A DNA stretch of 64,000 nucleotides from Hsuehochloa calcarea (taxonomy: Eukaryota > Streptophyta > Magnoliopsida > Poales > Poaceae). The stretch lies in assembly GCA_036346395.1 (NCBI GenBank), contig CM070601.1, positions 16,055,763 through 16,119,762 of the forward strand. Reading direction: 5' to 3'. This document shows positions 47,653-60,331 of the stretch, one piece after another. Each line of letters opens with the position of its first letter. The stretch's first letter is position 1. Under the pieces are notes generated by a model, which saw nothing but the letters and a program-made list of their open reading frames with translations, was not told where the DNA came from and did no database searches. A program made the translations under genes and the position numbers.

Positions 47653-47728
<76 letters not shown>

Positions 47729-48043
47729 TCTAATGACAATCTTGGATTGATCATTGAACAAACAAGATTAATAGAGTTCTCACCTCCAAACTATTTAATC
47801 ACTCTGCATACTCCCGCCTTCAATGCGCCTGCATTAAACACCATGTATACTCTCACCACCAATGCTCTACATTAAACACGTTGCATGATCAACGGTCAAG
47901 ATTGTTATTAGCATCTTAGCACTCAATTACCTATTAGCACTATATATGTTCCGTGTGTGTAATAAACACGTAATATATATTGATACATTAACATCAGAGG
48001 AACTAAAACGATATAACAAACGGCACAATGCACTCCCATGGCC
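46691..48043. other. AT-rich transposon interior or intergenic sequence
   Basis: May be interior of the CACTA element that starts at 46261. No transposase or other coding similarity was seen. Contains the long TA array at 47655-47724. Confidence 0.35.
47655..47724. repeat. (AT)n microsatellite, about 70 bp
   Basis: About 35 uninterrupted AT dinucleotides, longer than either TA array in the 13-kb copies. The Ile-Tyr repeat frames across it are artefacts. Confidence 0.95.
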
Positions 48044-48232
48044 TTAAAAGAAGTAGCCAAAGAAAAGTGCGGTCAAGGATGCGGCGGCGATGGCCGGGGC
48101 CGCCATCGACGCGTCGGACGTGGGGCCAGGAGCAGGCCCATCGGCAGCAGAGGCCATGCCGACCAGGGACGATGCCACGACGACGGCAGCCGCGGCCACG
48201 GTGAGGAACCTGAGCGTCAGAGTCGCTGCCAA
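48044..48232 (-). pseudogene. Arabinogalactan peptide (AG peptide) with lost start codon
   Basis: The frame reads AATLTLRFLTVAAAAVVVAS (signal peptide, ending GMASA), then DGPAPGPTSDAS (short Pro/Ala/Ser-rich core expected to be hydroxylated and glycosylated), then a hydrophobic GPI-anchor signal AAASLTALFFGYFF and stop at 48044-48046. AG peptides of this size are GPI-anchored cell-surface proteoglycans. At the expected initiator the sequence is ATTGGCAGC, where family logic expects ATGGCAGC, so a T insertion has removed the ATG. The only upstream in-frame ATG (48352) would add about 40 residues before the signal peptide. An error in the sequence is an alternative. Confidence 0.7.
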
Positions 48233-48480
48233 TTTTTTCGGGAGAAAAATTCTCTCATTTTTATAGTTAGAACCGTGAAAATAAATTGGGTGGGGAGGGC
48301 CTTGGCTGAGGCCCCTCGCCCTCGACCACACATCACCACCCTCCCCCTGCATCCAACGACGGTGAGGCTCTCCGTTTTGACACTAATTCATTTTCTAAAA
48401 GAAAATCACCGATATAGTGGCCGACACCGCAAGCTTTGCATGCCTGGACCCTTCTTGGAGTCAAAGTCGGTGAAGTTGAG

Positions 48481-48764
48481 TGTCAAACTCTTCTATTAGC
48501 TGTCAAGTAGCTTGGGAAATGACAGCAAGGAAACTGGTGTAATGTTAAAAAATGTGTATTGAACCATGAGTTGACTAGTACTTAAGTCGTTTGTTGCTAG
48601 AGTCGGTTCATCCGGTCTATAAATAGACATGAATGTTGTTTTGTAATACATGTATCAGTAAGTTGAATGAACTACCAAGTTAAGTGAGAAAACTCCTCTG
48701 TTCCATTCTTTCTTCTTCTTCATTCTTGCTTTCTTTGAGTGTCCAATTCCCACCAATCCCAACA
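48481..48764 (+). mobile_element. Candidate solo LTR
   Basis: The segment from TGTCAAAC to AATCCCAACA has LTR-like architecture: TG start, CA end, TATA-like TCTATAAATAGAC near 48616, and CT/TTC-rich sequence near the end. No clear target duplication flanks it and no internal domain is attached. The start could instead be at 48501 (TGTCAAGTAG). Confidence 0.35.
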
Positions 48765-49128
48765 CTCCCCAGGGAATTTGCTTCCGAACCGTGCATATGT
48801 ATCATGTGTGTCGTCTTGGCCGCATTAGTTGTATTTAACGTGTTAGTTCGAACTATGTACCCGATATGACTAGGTGGGCCGGGCCGACTAAATGCAAGGC
48901 AGGTTGGGCCTTCATTAGTACGACTTGCGCCAAAATGACCCGTGTTCTAAACGACTAAGCCTCGGAGAGGAGAGCCGTCGGCCCGTCCACGCGCGAGCAT
49001 TCTCGCGTCCGTCTCGCGGGAACCGAAATCATGCGGCCCAATCGTCGGCGGTGACAATGGCCGAGGGATTGGGCCGTATTCGACGGCAGGAAAGGCACGC
49101 TCTCGCCGACGTCCGCGGCACGGGGGAT
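48765..49128. other. Intergenic left flank of the Copia element
   Basis: Moderately GC-rich sequence with GGGCC-containing patches. No gene was recognised. Confidence 0.4.
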
Positions 49129-49133
49129 GTTTG

Positions 49134-49405
49134 TATTGGGAAATTATAGGCTCGGCTCAGCAGCTGGTTCATAGATAGGCACTCTATCTCAAATACTAGC
49201 AAGGGCTATAGACTATAAATAGGAGGTGCTAGTCATTGTAAAGGATTGATCGTATAAAGAGCAATAAAGATAAACAAGAAGCCCCCTACATCTCTGTAGT
49301 CAATCTATTATTTTCTTCTTGTGTTCTTGTTTTGTTTGATGCGATTCTATTTTTGTCTACGAGGTTATCGTTCGGACTAGATTCACCAGCGACGGTTCCT
49401 CAACA
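49134..49405 (+). repeat. 5' LTR of the Copia element
   Basis: Aligns to the 3' LTR from its first base: TATTGGGAAATTATAGG here against TGTTAGGAAACTATGGG there. The canonical TG start has become TA, one of several transition differences. Shared landmarks are GACTATAAATAGG (TATA region), GAGCAATAAAGATAA (polyadenylation region) and the end CCTCAACA. Confidence 0.9.
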
Positions 49406-50099
49406 CGTTATCAGCACGATCGACTCTCCTCGTATCGAAAGGTAACTATCGAAAAACGACACTCGTAAGGTCGGCCCAATTCAACGAAACGAAAAGAAAA
49501 GAAAAGAAAAGGTATTTTTGCAACAAAAAAAAAGCGCTCAGAAGTTTATGAAACTACGTAAAATTTTCTCATAATTGAAAAATTTGCAAATAAACCCTCG
49601 TAACTCTGAAAATTATGAGAATTTTTCTGGAATAAGCAAATTTTGTGAAACCCCCCTCAAAAATTCAAAACTTACGCGAAAATTTTCTCAGAACTAAAAA
49701 TTTCACATTTTAGCCCCTGAAAATTATAGAATTCACTAAAATTCATATTCCAGCAGAAAAGGTCCTCATTAATTCAATTTTTGAATCAATTTTTTCATTT
49801 GAAGCATGTTTAACTTTGTTATTATTTCAAAAAAAAATATGCAATTTATGTATTGTATTTACTGTTTTGATTATTTATGATTGTTTATATTACTTTTAAT
49901 CACTAAAAATAGCAGTAAATCATGAAAATGCCTAGAAAAATACGTGATCATGAACCGGGAGTTCGAAGACCATTATGAGAATTTTTACAACTATTTTATG
50001 CAGATTATCAGCAGTAATATTATGAACACTTTGCATGAATAAGAAGATGACTGGCATCACGAACCAGTAGTTCGAAGAACTGATCCAGCATGGCCAGAA

Positions 50100-53000
50100 T
50101 TTGTACAAGTCTTCAACTCAGTGATAATGTAATCACAGATGAGCAGAAGACTGAGAAGATTCTCTCTACCTTGCACCCGAATCTGGTGCAATCCGCACAC
50201 AACTACTGTTAAGATGACTACATGGAGTATGCCTAATTAATTGACATCATGAAAGTTGTGAAAGCTCAAGATGATGTTCTAAAAATGAACTGCAGCCGCC
50301 TAGTAGCAATGTTGGCCATGAAGCAAATGCTAGCAGTTACAAGGCGAGGAAGCCTCTCACGAAGGAGAAGGGCAAGAAGGATAAGGTCGTGGGTCGCAAG
50401 CACGTTATTGATGCTTTCCAGTCTAAGAAAAAAAGGCAAATGACAACATAAGGCACACCTCGCCATTACAGGCACATAGGATCCACAACAATTAGTTGCA
50501 CTAATGGATGTGGACAGCCCAGTAGCAGCCCCCATCACTCCTCATTTGGATATCACAGTGATCGCAACCGTAGTTGCCCAAGAGGAGAGGATCACCATGG
50601 AGCAGATTCAGACAGAAGTTACTACATACTTCGCTGATTCGATCTAGTGCACGCACTTCACTTAGATCTTTTCACAGTCACTTGCATTTATGATTGTGAC
50701 GGAACAATGAATAATGGTTGTAAGCTCTAGGAGAGCAAAGCATTAAATTCTTATGATGAGTCATGCAAGACTAATTCCTGTATTTATAATAGTAAGTTAT
50801 GTTCTGATATCTGAAGTATTTTATTTATATGTTGCTTGTTTTCTGCTACATATTAATAAAGTACAATATATTAGAACACGTGTAGCACCCTATGGAGGTA
50901 GCGGCACAATGGATACCACCTTGAGAGAGATGATTTTTTTCGATCAGTAAGAATACTGGTAGTCTTACGACAATCGCAGGCAACGATACTTGTATAATTG
51001 GCTCAGTAAATGCCATAATTATACTACCAATGGGCACAACTTTAGTCATTAAAAAGCCTTGTTGTAACCAGAATCGACTAGAACTCTCAAGGATATTCGT
51101 GCTAACGGTTTCCACATAGAGACTGAAGAAGAGTATGGTAAGAAATACCTGGTCATTACAAAGCATGAAGAAAGTAGAAAAATGGCATTAGAACAACTTC
51201 CTTCATTTGAAACTGGGCTATACTACACTAATATTAAGGCATCTGCAGCCTATAATGCCCTGAAAACTGTATTTAGAAGCTCTGAACCTTTTCTATCACT
51301 AGCATGATAGATTATGCCATCTAGATCTTAGGATCATGATAAATATAATTAACAATTCACAGGGACATAATATCGATGTAAAGAAATTTCCGAATCAGGA
51401 AGATTTTGTGTGCCCCGCATGTGCCACCGGGAGATTAATTACTAGACCTTCTGCTCTTAAAGCGAAGGATGAAATCCTGCATTTCTAGACCATATCCAAG
51501 GAGACATTCGCGGTTCTATATAGCCTCTATCAGGGCCATTTAGGTATTTTATGGTCTTCATCGATGCTTCCTCGAAATGGTCGCACGTACGTTTATTGTC
51601 TACGAGAAACCTCGCTTCTGCAAAGCTAATCTCGCAGATAATTAACATTAAGAGTAATTTCCCTATTCATCATGTGAAGTCCACCAGAATGGACAACACT
51701 GGATAATTTACTTCGAAGACACTTGATGATTATTGAATGAAAATAGGAATTAAAGTTGAGCATTCTACACCGCATGTCCACACCCATAATGGATTAGTAG
51801 GATTTTAAAGAATTGTTATTTACCAACTACATGTTGGGGACACGCAGTCCTGCACGCAGCAACTCTCATTAATCTTAGATCATTGGCATATAACATCCAT
51901 TCACCTATGCAACTAGCGCAAGGATCAGCATCGAAAATTTCTCATCTAACAAAGGTTTGGTTGCAAGGTTTATGTAACTATACCACCACCGCAGCGAACT
52001 GCAATGGACCCTCTCCGAAAGTCTAGGATATACGTTGGTTATGAGACAGCATCCATAATCAGGTATTTGGACTCCCATGACTGGAAATTTGCATACACCC
52101 GCTTTGCTAATAGTATATTTGATGAGTATTGTTTCCCGTCATTAGTGGGAGGAAATCAACCCCTTGATGAAAAATGTTGGGAAATAGAGAAGTCTAGAAG
52201 ACAATTAAAGTATAGAAGACAATTGAAGTCCAAAAGATAATTGATTTGCAAGCATTAGCAAATCATCTGCCTGACCAATTTAGTGATTTGAAGAGCGTGA
52301 CCAAGTCGCATGTGCCTGCACGCATTGCACCGGAGAGGGTTGAAATACCAATGAAGGTATCCCTAATCCCGTCCTAAGGCCTCTAAAAGAACGAGAACCC
52401 CGGCCCCTCAATTCCGAAGTAACCGGAGACGCTTGGTGAAAAAGGATAAGAAGGACTTAACACAGCCGATCACCAAAAGTTTTCAAAAATCAGAAGGGGG
52501 GCCAATTGAGACCTGACACTAGTATGGAACCTTCAGAAAAGGCATACTAGAATTAAACATCCCTATGAAGGGAGATACCAGCATGGATGTGTGCGCACAC
52601 ATCGGAGCTGGAAAACTAAAGGGACTTGCCCCCGTAATTGAAAGCTGTGGTGAGCAAGTAGAAACATTAGAAGAATCGCCCCTTGAAGAAATAGCTATAA
52701 ACTTCGTGATCTCGGGAGAATTTATGAATAAGGCAGCAGCCAATGTCGACATTTACTTTGCAAAGAAAATTATCACAATCATCGATCTTATTCCAGAGCC
52801 TGCATCGCATGCTCAATGTAAGAAAAGATCAGATTGAGGAGATTGGAAGAAGGCAATAGAAATAGAATTATTTTCTCTAAATAAAAGAAAGATTTTGGGG
52901 CCAATATGTCGTTCGCCTCCCCATGTGCACCCTGTAGGGCTAAGTGGGTATTTGTTTGAAAGAGAAATAAAAATAGTGAAGTAAATCAAGGCTTGTTGCA

Positions 53001-54360
53001 CAAGGTTTCACTTAACATCCAGGAGTTATTTATGAAGAAACATATTCCCCGGTCATGGGCGAAACCACTCTTTAGATATTTAATCTCAATAGCAGTAAAC
53101 TTGAAGTTAAAAGTAAAATTGATGGATGTGGTAACAGCATACCTTTATAGAATATTGAATTCAAATATTTATATGAAGATACCTGAATGTATCCCTGTGC
53201 AGAACTAAGACAGAGCATATAGAAATCTATACAGTGTGAAACTCAGAAAGTCACTATACAAAGTTAAGCAATCAGGCAGGATGTGGTATAATCGCTTGAA
53301 GCGACTTTCTATGTAAGAAAAACTACACAAATAATGATAATTATCCTTGTGTATTTATACAACGATCCCAGGATGGATTTTGTATAATCTCAGTGTATGA
53401 AGATGATCTGAACATCATTGGAACCCTAGAAGGTATTAAGAAAACAAGCTCTTACCTAGAGGCAAAGTTCGAAATGAAATATCTGGGTAAAACCAAATAC
53501 TACCTAAACTTGCAGCTTGAGCATGCCCTTGAAGGGATATTAGTACATCAGTCAAGCTACACTCAGAAGGTGTTAGAACGGTTTGATTTTGGAAAGGCGT
53601 ATCCTTCGAAAGTGCCGATGGTCGGGAGGTCTTTGCAACAAAATAAGGACCCGTATAGACCTAGAGAAGAGGGGGAAAGTCCTGGGACCGGAATTCCCAT
53701 ACTTGAGAGCAGTAGGAGCACTCATGTATTTAGCAAATTGTACTAGACTGGACATTGCATTTGCCGCGAACCTACTAGCAAGGTATAGTACAAAACCTAC
53801 CAAATGCATTGGCAGAGAATGAATGACATCTTCCGATACCTCCAAGGAAGCAAAGAACTTGGTCTGTTCTACAGAAAGAACCAAGACATAACTATGAATG
53901 ACTATGTAGATGCCGGATACTTGTAGAACCCGCATACAGCCAAGTCGCAAACAGCCTACGTATTCCTATGTGGTGGAACTGCATTTCATAAAAATCGTCT
54001 AAGCAAAGTCTTGTATCGACTTCGACGAACCACTTAGAAATCATAGCATTGCACGAGGCCTCACGAGAAAGTGTTTGGCTCGGCGGATGATTCACCACAT
54101 CCAGCAATCATGTGGATTGAATACCGCGCAAACCTCCACTACTATCTATGAAAATAATACAGTTTGTGTTGCACAAATGCGAATGGGTTATGTGGAGAGT
54201 CCTCTCACTAAGTATATCAACTCCAAGTTCTTCTATGCTCATGAATTGCAAAAGATTGATAAAATTAAAATACTGCATACTAAGTCACGTGAAAATCTTG
54301 CAGATTTATTCACCAAGTCACTTCCAACATGCTTTGAAAGATGCGTACGTGAAACTTGAA
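50100..54360 (+). pseudogene. Copia gag-pol remnants
   Basis: Plus-strand fragments in several frames. A gag-like region lies at about 50130-50440. The GAG-pre-integrase Cys motif is at about 51410-51440 (VCPACATGRL). Integrase-core pieces at about 51530-51790 are followed by the conserved MDPLRKSRIYVGYETA stretch (52004 onward) and FANSIFDEYCFPSL. RT pieces include KLMDVVTAYLY (about 53120) and a YEDDLNIIG catalytic box (about 53395, where YVDD is usual). RNase H and C-terminal pieces run from 53,800 to 54,360 (including SRENLADLFTKSLP). Multiple stops and frameshifts interrupt every domain, so no functional polyprotein is encoded. Confidence 0.88.
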
Positions 54361-54661
54361 TGATAAGACTTAGAGAAGTGCATAATTCAGGGGGGGATCT
54401 TCACGAACTCATTATCGAAACTTGATCATGAAGATCGAGTACCCAAAGAGTAAATCTTGAAGATTAAATGAAATTGGGTGGATTGTACTATTTTTCACTT
54501 GACGAGTTTTCCTGAAGTTTCTCGGCCAAGGTTTTTAACGAGTCAATTCATGCAATGCAGCAGAACGTGTATCATGTACTCTTTCTCTAAATTTTTTCCA
54601 CTGGGTTTTTACGGAGTTTTGACGATGCATGAACATGTGAGGATGAGTGCCCAAGGGGGAG

Positions 54662-54924
54662 TGTTAGGAAACTATGGGCTCTACCTAGCAGTCGGCCCAT
54701 ATATGGACACCCTATTTTAAACCCTAGCAGGGGCTGTAGACTATAAATAGGGGGTGCTAATCATTGTAAATGATTGATCGTATGAAGAGCAATAAAGATA
54801 AGTAAGAAGTCCACTACATCTTTGTGTTCAATCTACTATATTTTTTTGTATTCTTGTATTGTTTGATTTGATTTTATATTTATTTACGAAATTATCGTTC
54901 GAATTGTACTCGTCTTCCTCAACA
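54662..54924 (+). repeat. 3' LTR of the Copia element
   Basis: Starts TGTTAGG directly after the polypurine tract and ends CCTCAACA before the GTTTG duplication. It retains GACTATAAATAGG and GAGCAATAAAGATAA. Confidence 0.92.
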
Positions 54925-56111
54925 GTTTGCTTGTCCCTGTGAATTTGATGCGCCAGCAAATTGAGCTTCCGCCTGCTTGCACAAATCTCTTTGCCAAGAT
55001 TGTGACGTCGACGCTTGACAGCACCGGGGCATCTCAGAAAGAAAGGAAAAAACAGGATATAGATACGGAGCTTTTGCCCATCGAATCAGCAGTACGTGTA
55101 TGCATGTCCCATTGCTACTAGCATGATTATTGCCAGAAGTCCCGCTGCTACTAGCATGATGTTTTCTTGCCAACACCCGCTAGATACATCAACGCTCAGA
55201 ACGGCTTTATCCACGACCAAGAACCATACTAGTCGTAGCGGATTGACTAATTCAACTGAGTACAGTAACATACTTTAGGTCGTTATCTCTGCCGTCTAAT
55301 TCAAAAGAATGGACTAGATACTAGATATTTCGGTATTATTTATATTACTGTGAGGTACTGTTCACGTAACTTAGAATCACTAAACAGTCATTCTCTGTAA
55401 TAAGGCAGCGCTAAAAACAAGAGAAGCCATGAGATTAAGGACCACGGACAAAGGATTTGTCTATGATCTCATTTCTGACCTCACTTCAGGCGGCGCGGCC
55501 GCTGCGCGTGGAAAGGGCAAATCAAGTTTTTTTGCACTAAATTGACCCGAAAAAGACGTCCATGTTCGATGTACCCACACAAACCCTGGCCAATACATTC
55601 CAGAGAGCCCCTACGCATCTTGGCCACCTCGTGGGGTGGTCATGGCTGCTACAATACTCAAATGCGAACGCTTGGCGGCCACGGGGTGCATCCCCCAGTT
55701 TCACTGCCGGGTGGGGCCAATCTACCCCAGACCCACTTGTCACAAGGTGGCGCGGGACGTGTGGACGCCACGGTCGTCAGGCGTGATGCTCTCCACTGCC
55801 GTTCCCGTCTTCCCCTCTCAATCCATCGCTACACACCTGCGCCGCGTGCATAGACCGCCACTCCTGCCGGTCTCTCTCTGCGCTTCGGACCCACGATAAC
55901 GAAGTTGGGTGGTGTACCGTAGACCACGCGCATGCGAATAAATTCTCCTCACCTATCCCGGTGGGCCAGGCGGCGCTCGTCCCGTCCACCATAAAGCCCC
56001 CGACCCGTCGTCTCGGCCCCTCGACCGTGCGAAGCGCCCGCAGGAACAAATATCTCTCGCTCGCTCGCATCTCCGTCTCTCCCTAGGCTCCAACCAGTTC
56101 CAGCTCCGGCG
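54925..56111. other. Intergenic, with the promoter and 5' UTR of SIR at the right
   Basis: 54,930-55,480 has no recognised gene; a 60-residue plus-strand frame (54927-55121) has no recognisable domain. From about 55,480 the sequence is GC-rich and C/T-rich near 56,030-56,110, consistent with promoter and 5' UTR of the sulfite reductase gene. Confidence 0.45.
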
Positions 56112-59100
56112 ATGTCGGCGGCGGTCGGAGGCGCCGAGTTCCACGGGTTCCGGGGCGCGGCGCAGCTCCCCAGATCGCGGATGCTCGGGAGGCCGCTCAG
56201 GGTGGCGCCGCCCGCGGCGTCCCTGGGTGGCGGCGGCGGGGGGCCGCCCACGGCCAGCATACGCGCCGTGTCCGCGGTGAGTTCTGTGGTGGTGGTGGTG
56301 GTTGTTTCTAGGGTTTTGTCTTTTGTGACAGATTTTTGGGTTCGAGCATCCGGAATGGAATCATTTTTTAGGGGGCTTAACTTTAAGCGATCATCATGGT
56401 TTGTTGAAAATGATGTGGCAAAATGTCGCTGTGATTTGTTATTAAGGGCGTGTTTGCTTTGTGACCCAAATGAACCTGTGGAAAATTTACCCCTTGTTTA
56501 CATGCTCGTGAATTTGCCAAGTGGTGGTATAGGATCAACTGTGAACCGTTGACCTGAAACTGTAATATGTTAATCAGTTAAAGACTATAGAAGGGACTAC
56601 ATTTGTTCAAATCAGTTCCCCTTTTTAGTTTTGATTTTAAATTTTTGGGTTGGTCATGCGAAGAAAACCAAATAAGGTCCCTCGTAGATTCCATTTTTAG
56701 ACCCTAACAGACATTTAGTTGCAAAAATGGCTCATTGTTGTCTCTAACCCCTGGAATATTGGTTAGAACTTGGCATTAGTATATAGCGATTTTCATTTAG
56801 CAGAAAATAATGTGCAATGATAGACCACTTACGATATCTGGAGTTCTGAACCTGTGTATCATGCCTGCAGCCTCTGAAGAAGGATGCATCTGAAGTTAAG
56901 CGAAGCAAGGTTGAGATAATCAAGGAAAAGAGCAATTTTCTTCGGTACCCTTTGAATGAGGAACTGGTCTCAGAGGCTCCAAATATCAACGAGAGTGCTG
57001 TCCAGCTGATCAAGTTTCATGGAAGCTATCAGCAGACTGACCGAGATGTTCGCGGGCAGAAGAATTACTCGTTTATGCTCCGAACAAAGAACCCTTGTGG
57101 AAAAGTTCCAAACCAGCTTTACTTGGCTATGGATACACTAGCTGATGAGTTTGGCATTGGAACACTCCGTTTGACAACCAGACAAACGTTTCAGCTGCAT
57201 GGCGTTCTTAAGAAGAACTTGAAGACTGTCATCGGCACTGTGATAAAGAATATGGGCTCAACATTGGGTGCTTGTGGAGATCTCAATAGGAATGTGCTTG
57301 CACCTGCAGCACCATATGTCAGAAAAGATATTCTCTTTGCTCAAGAAACAGCGGAGAATATTGCGGCACTTCTTACACCACAATCTGGGGCTTATTATGA
57401 CCTCTGGGTGGATGGAGAGAAGATAATGTCGGCAGAAGAACCTCCTGAGGTCACAAAAGCCCGCAATGACAACTCACATGGAACAAATTTCCCTGATTCC
57501 CCCGAACCAATCTACGGCACCCAGTTTCTGCCCAGGAAGTTCAAGGTTGCAGTCACTGTGGCTGGTGACAACTCTGTTGATATTCTGACCAATGACATTG
57601 GTGTCGTTGTTGTTTCAGATAGTGCAGGACAACCTGTTGGCTTTAACATTTATGTAAGGGACTAAGAACTTGCTGCATCTTATCTCTGCATTTAGCAAAA
57701 GCTTTTCGTACTTTTTAAATTATCCTTCAATGTTTCTCTGTCCCTATTTTTCAGGTTGGAGGTGGCATGGGAAAGACACACCGAGTGGAAACCACATTCC
57801 CTAGACTGGCTGATCCACTGGGTTATGTTCCGAAGGAAGATATATTATATGCTATTAAAGCAATAGTCGTCACACAGAGGGAAAATGGGAGAAGGGATGA
57901 CCGCAGGTATAGCAGGATGAAGTATCTGATTGACCGCTGGGGAATTGACAAGTTCCGGGCTGAAGTTGAAAAATATTATGGAAAGAAGTTTGAACATTTC
58001 CGTTCGTTGCCAGAATGGCAGTTCAACAGCTACCTTGGTTGGCAGGAACAGGTATAGTTCCATCATTATTTTATCTTAATCTAGTAATGGTAATTTATAT
58101 TCTTAAAAAAGGTAACTGCATCTTGTTAGGAAGGATGCCCCAATATTTTATTAAATGTTTTTCTTTGTTTGTAATTTGATCAGCATCTAAGGTTTTGTTT
58201 ACTCTCCGCAATACTATTGGCTCTCATACTGTAGCCTAGAAAGAGCATTTGATAAATCTGCTACATTACTTACATGCTTGTTCATTCACAACATCTATAC
58301 TTATTAGTTATTTCCTGAGCTCTAAATTACATATTTATTTGGTTTGCCTATTACAGGGTGATGGGAAATTATTCTATGGAGTTCATGTTGATAATGGTCG
58401 TGTTGGAGGGCAGGCAAAGAAAATTCTACGAGAGATAATTGAGAAGTATAATTTGGATGTTAGTATAACTCCAAACCAAAATCTTATCTTATGTGGGATT
58501 GATCAGGAATGGAGAGATCCCATCACCGCAGCTCTTGCTCAAGCTGGCCTGTTGGTAAGATTTCTTTTGTTCATTTCATATCCCTGGCCTGTAGTATATA
58601 TACTATCTTGGTTGACATTGCATTTGAAATTTTCCTTGCTGCTTCTGCTGCACGCCTTCACCTAGTGATTTTGTTGTTCTTTTTATTGCTACTTTCCTGT
58701 GTACTGAGGTCTCTCACGTTGAAAATTACGAGCAGACAGCGAGCTCTTTTCCCCTCATAAAAGTCTGATTTCTTAAAATTTTGGTACCCTGGTGGAATAT
58801 TTGACTGAAGTTGGATATTCATGTATGTAGGAACCAAAGAATGTTGATGCTCTGAACTTAACTGCCATGGCATGCCCTGCCTTACCACTGTGTCCTCTTG
58901 CACAAACTGAAGCTGAACGAGGGATTCTTCCAATTCTTGAACGAATTAGAGCAGTTTTTGATAAGGTATTCATCTGTCATCTTTGTTAAAAATCAGTTCA
59001 ACAGATGAAATATTGTGCTAATTTGAGTATTCTCATTTGAGATAATGTTGTCTGCTCGATAGGTTGGCATCAAGGATCACGAATCTGTAGTGGTGAGGAT

Positions 59101-60331
59101 AACTGGCTGCCCTAATGGATGCGCTAGACCATATATGGCGGAGGTTGGTTTTGTTGGTGATGGCCCAAACAGTTACCAGGTATAAGAGATATTGAAATAT
59201 TTTGTACACATTTGGACTACATTCATTTTGGCTTCCGGTTTATTCCTTTTACCTCGTTGGGTTTGGATTTTTTTTTAAATCTTCATTGAGCTTTTATTTG
59301 CTGTGACCATAGATCTGGCTTGGAGGAACACCGAACCAGAGTACCCTAGCAGAATCATTCATGAATAAAGTGAAGCTTCAAGACATTGAGAAGGTTTTGG
59401 AACCACTGTTTTCCTATTGGAATAGCGCACGTCAGGAAGGTGAATCTTTTGGAAGCTTCACACGCCGAATGGTGAGTGGATTCTATTCTTTCTGCAAATA
59501 AAATTGCAGTAGTGATTTGGGAGATAAATCATTTGGAACTTCCACACAGAATGGCCACTCACAAGTTTCCAAATATTCTGTTCTTGCCTGCTGTTCACTC
59601 TTCTTCTGACACTACTTAGTACTTACTAGTTAGTAGAAAACGAACAATATTGCTGAACTGCAGTCTTCCTTTAATGTAGTTCTCACCAAGAGGGCTACAT
59701 GAACGTGGTTGCTAATTTAGAATTTACTGCCTGATTGCACCTGCATGTTGACTCGCTGGTTATCCTCCTGTACATGGTTCCCCACTGCCCGCATGACAGT
59801 TTGATATAGAAAATGGTGAGTCGGAACAGATTTGTTGATGCATATTGTCAGCCATAAAATACATAGCCCCTAGGTGCTAGTGGAGTCATGCCAAGAGACA
59901 TATTATGTGCTGTTGGCAACTGCATCAATAGCCAGTATGGCTTACTTGACACATTTGTATCAAGAAGCTGGACTACTACATCATAATTGTTTTTATATAA
60001 AATAGTTAATTGATTTACTGGGGGTAAGGGTACCTCAAGTCTAGATATGAACTTTTTTTCACAAAAAGTGGATTGCAGTATCTGAATAGTACAGATGTTG
60101 CTTTGCATGTTGCAAGCTTCTTTCGGTAAACTGGGGCAAAGAGAATCCAACAAAGTACCTACATATTACAATTTTATTTCTAAGATGGTTTTCTTTTGTC
60201 GCTTGCTGTAGTGCTTTTTTATTTCAGAATTGCATTTTGCTTAATTATCTTATCTATTTTGTGTACTTCAGGGATTTGACAAATTGAAAGAGGTGGTGAA
60301 CAAGTGGGGAGAGCCAGCATCAGCCGCGTGA
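56112..60331 (+). CDS. SIR: Ferredoxin-dependent sulfite reductase, chloroplast precursor
   Basis: Catalyses the six-electron reduction of sulfite to sulfide with reduced ferredoxin, in plastid sulfate assimilation. Eight exons: 56112-56276, 56871-57653, 57755-58051, 58357-58554, 58831-58965, 59063-59179, 59313-59471 and 60272-60331. All are phase 0 and total 1914 nt (637 aa), matching plant SiR length (about 635-640). Exon 1 is a Gly/Ala/Arg-rich transit peptide (MSAAVGGAEFHGF...). The mature part has the ferredoxin-like substrate half (RLTTRQTFQLHGV in exon 2). The siroheme-4Fe4S cysteines lie in ACPALPLCP (Cys496 and Cys502) and TGCPNGCARPYMAE (Cys542 and Cys546). The C-terminus is GFDKLKEVVNKWGEPASAA. 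All splice sites are GT-AG and there are no frame breaks. AATAAA motifs at 60565 and 60596 may serve polyadenylation. Confidence 0.97.

Larger units (their letters stand above)
49134..54924 (+). mobile_element. Ty1/Copia LTR retrotransposon, complete structure, degenerate coding region
   Basis: Two LTRs (49134-49405 and 54662-54924) are flanked by the 5-bp target duplication GTTTG (49129-49133 and 54925-54929). The 5' LTR is followed by CGTTATCAGCACGATCG, a primer-binding-site-like stretch. The 3' LTR is preceded by the polypurine tract CCAAGGGGGAG. Internal order gag, integrase, RT, RNase H identifies the Copia superfamily. The interior is about 5.3 kb with many stops. LTR divergence and decay point to an old insertion. 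Confidence 0.93.

Noticed and set aside
47568..47875. Frames rich in Ile-Tyr repeats
   Set aside because: They are translations of the (AT)n microsatellite.
48481..48764. Firm call of an LTR retrotransposon at this site
   Set aside because: Only LTR-like composition is present. There is no target duplication, partner LTR or internal domain, so it is kept as a low-confidence candidate.
58245..58357. Alternative exon upstream of SIR exon 4
   Set aside because: The open frame continuing upstream of 58357 lies in intron sequence. The TTACAG acceptor and phase place the exon start at 58357.
18103..60331. A biosynthetic or defence gene cluster formed by MUCI70, NSF and SIR
   Set aside because: The genes act in unrelated processes and compartments. 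Their proximity is ordinary gene order with transposons between.
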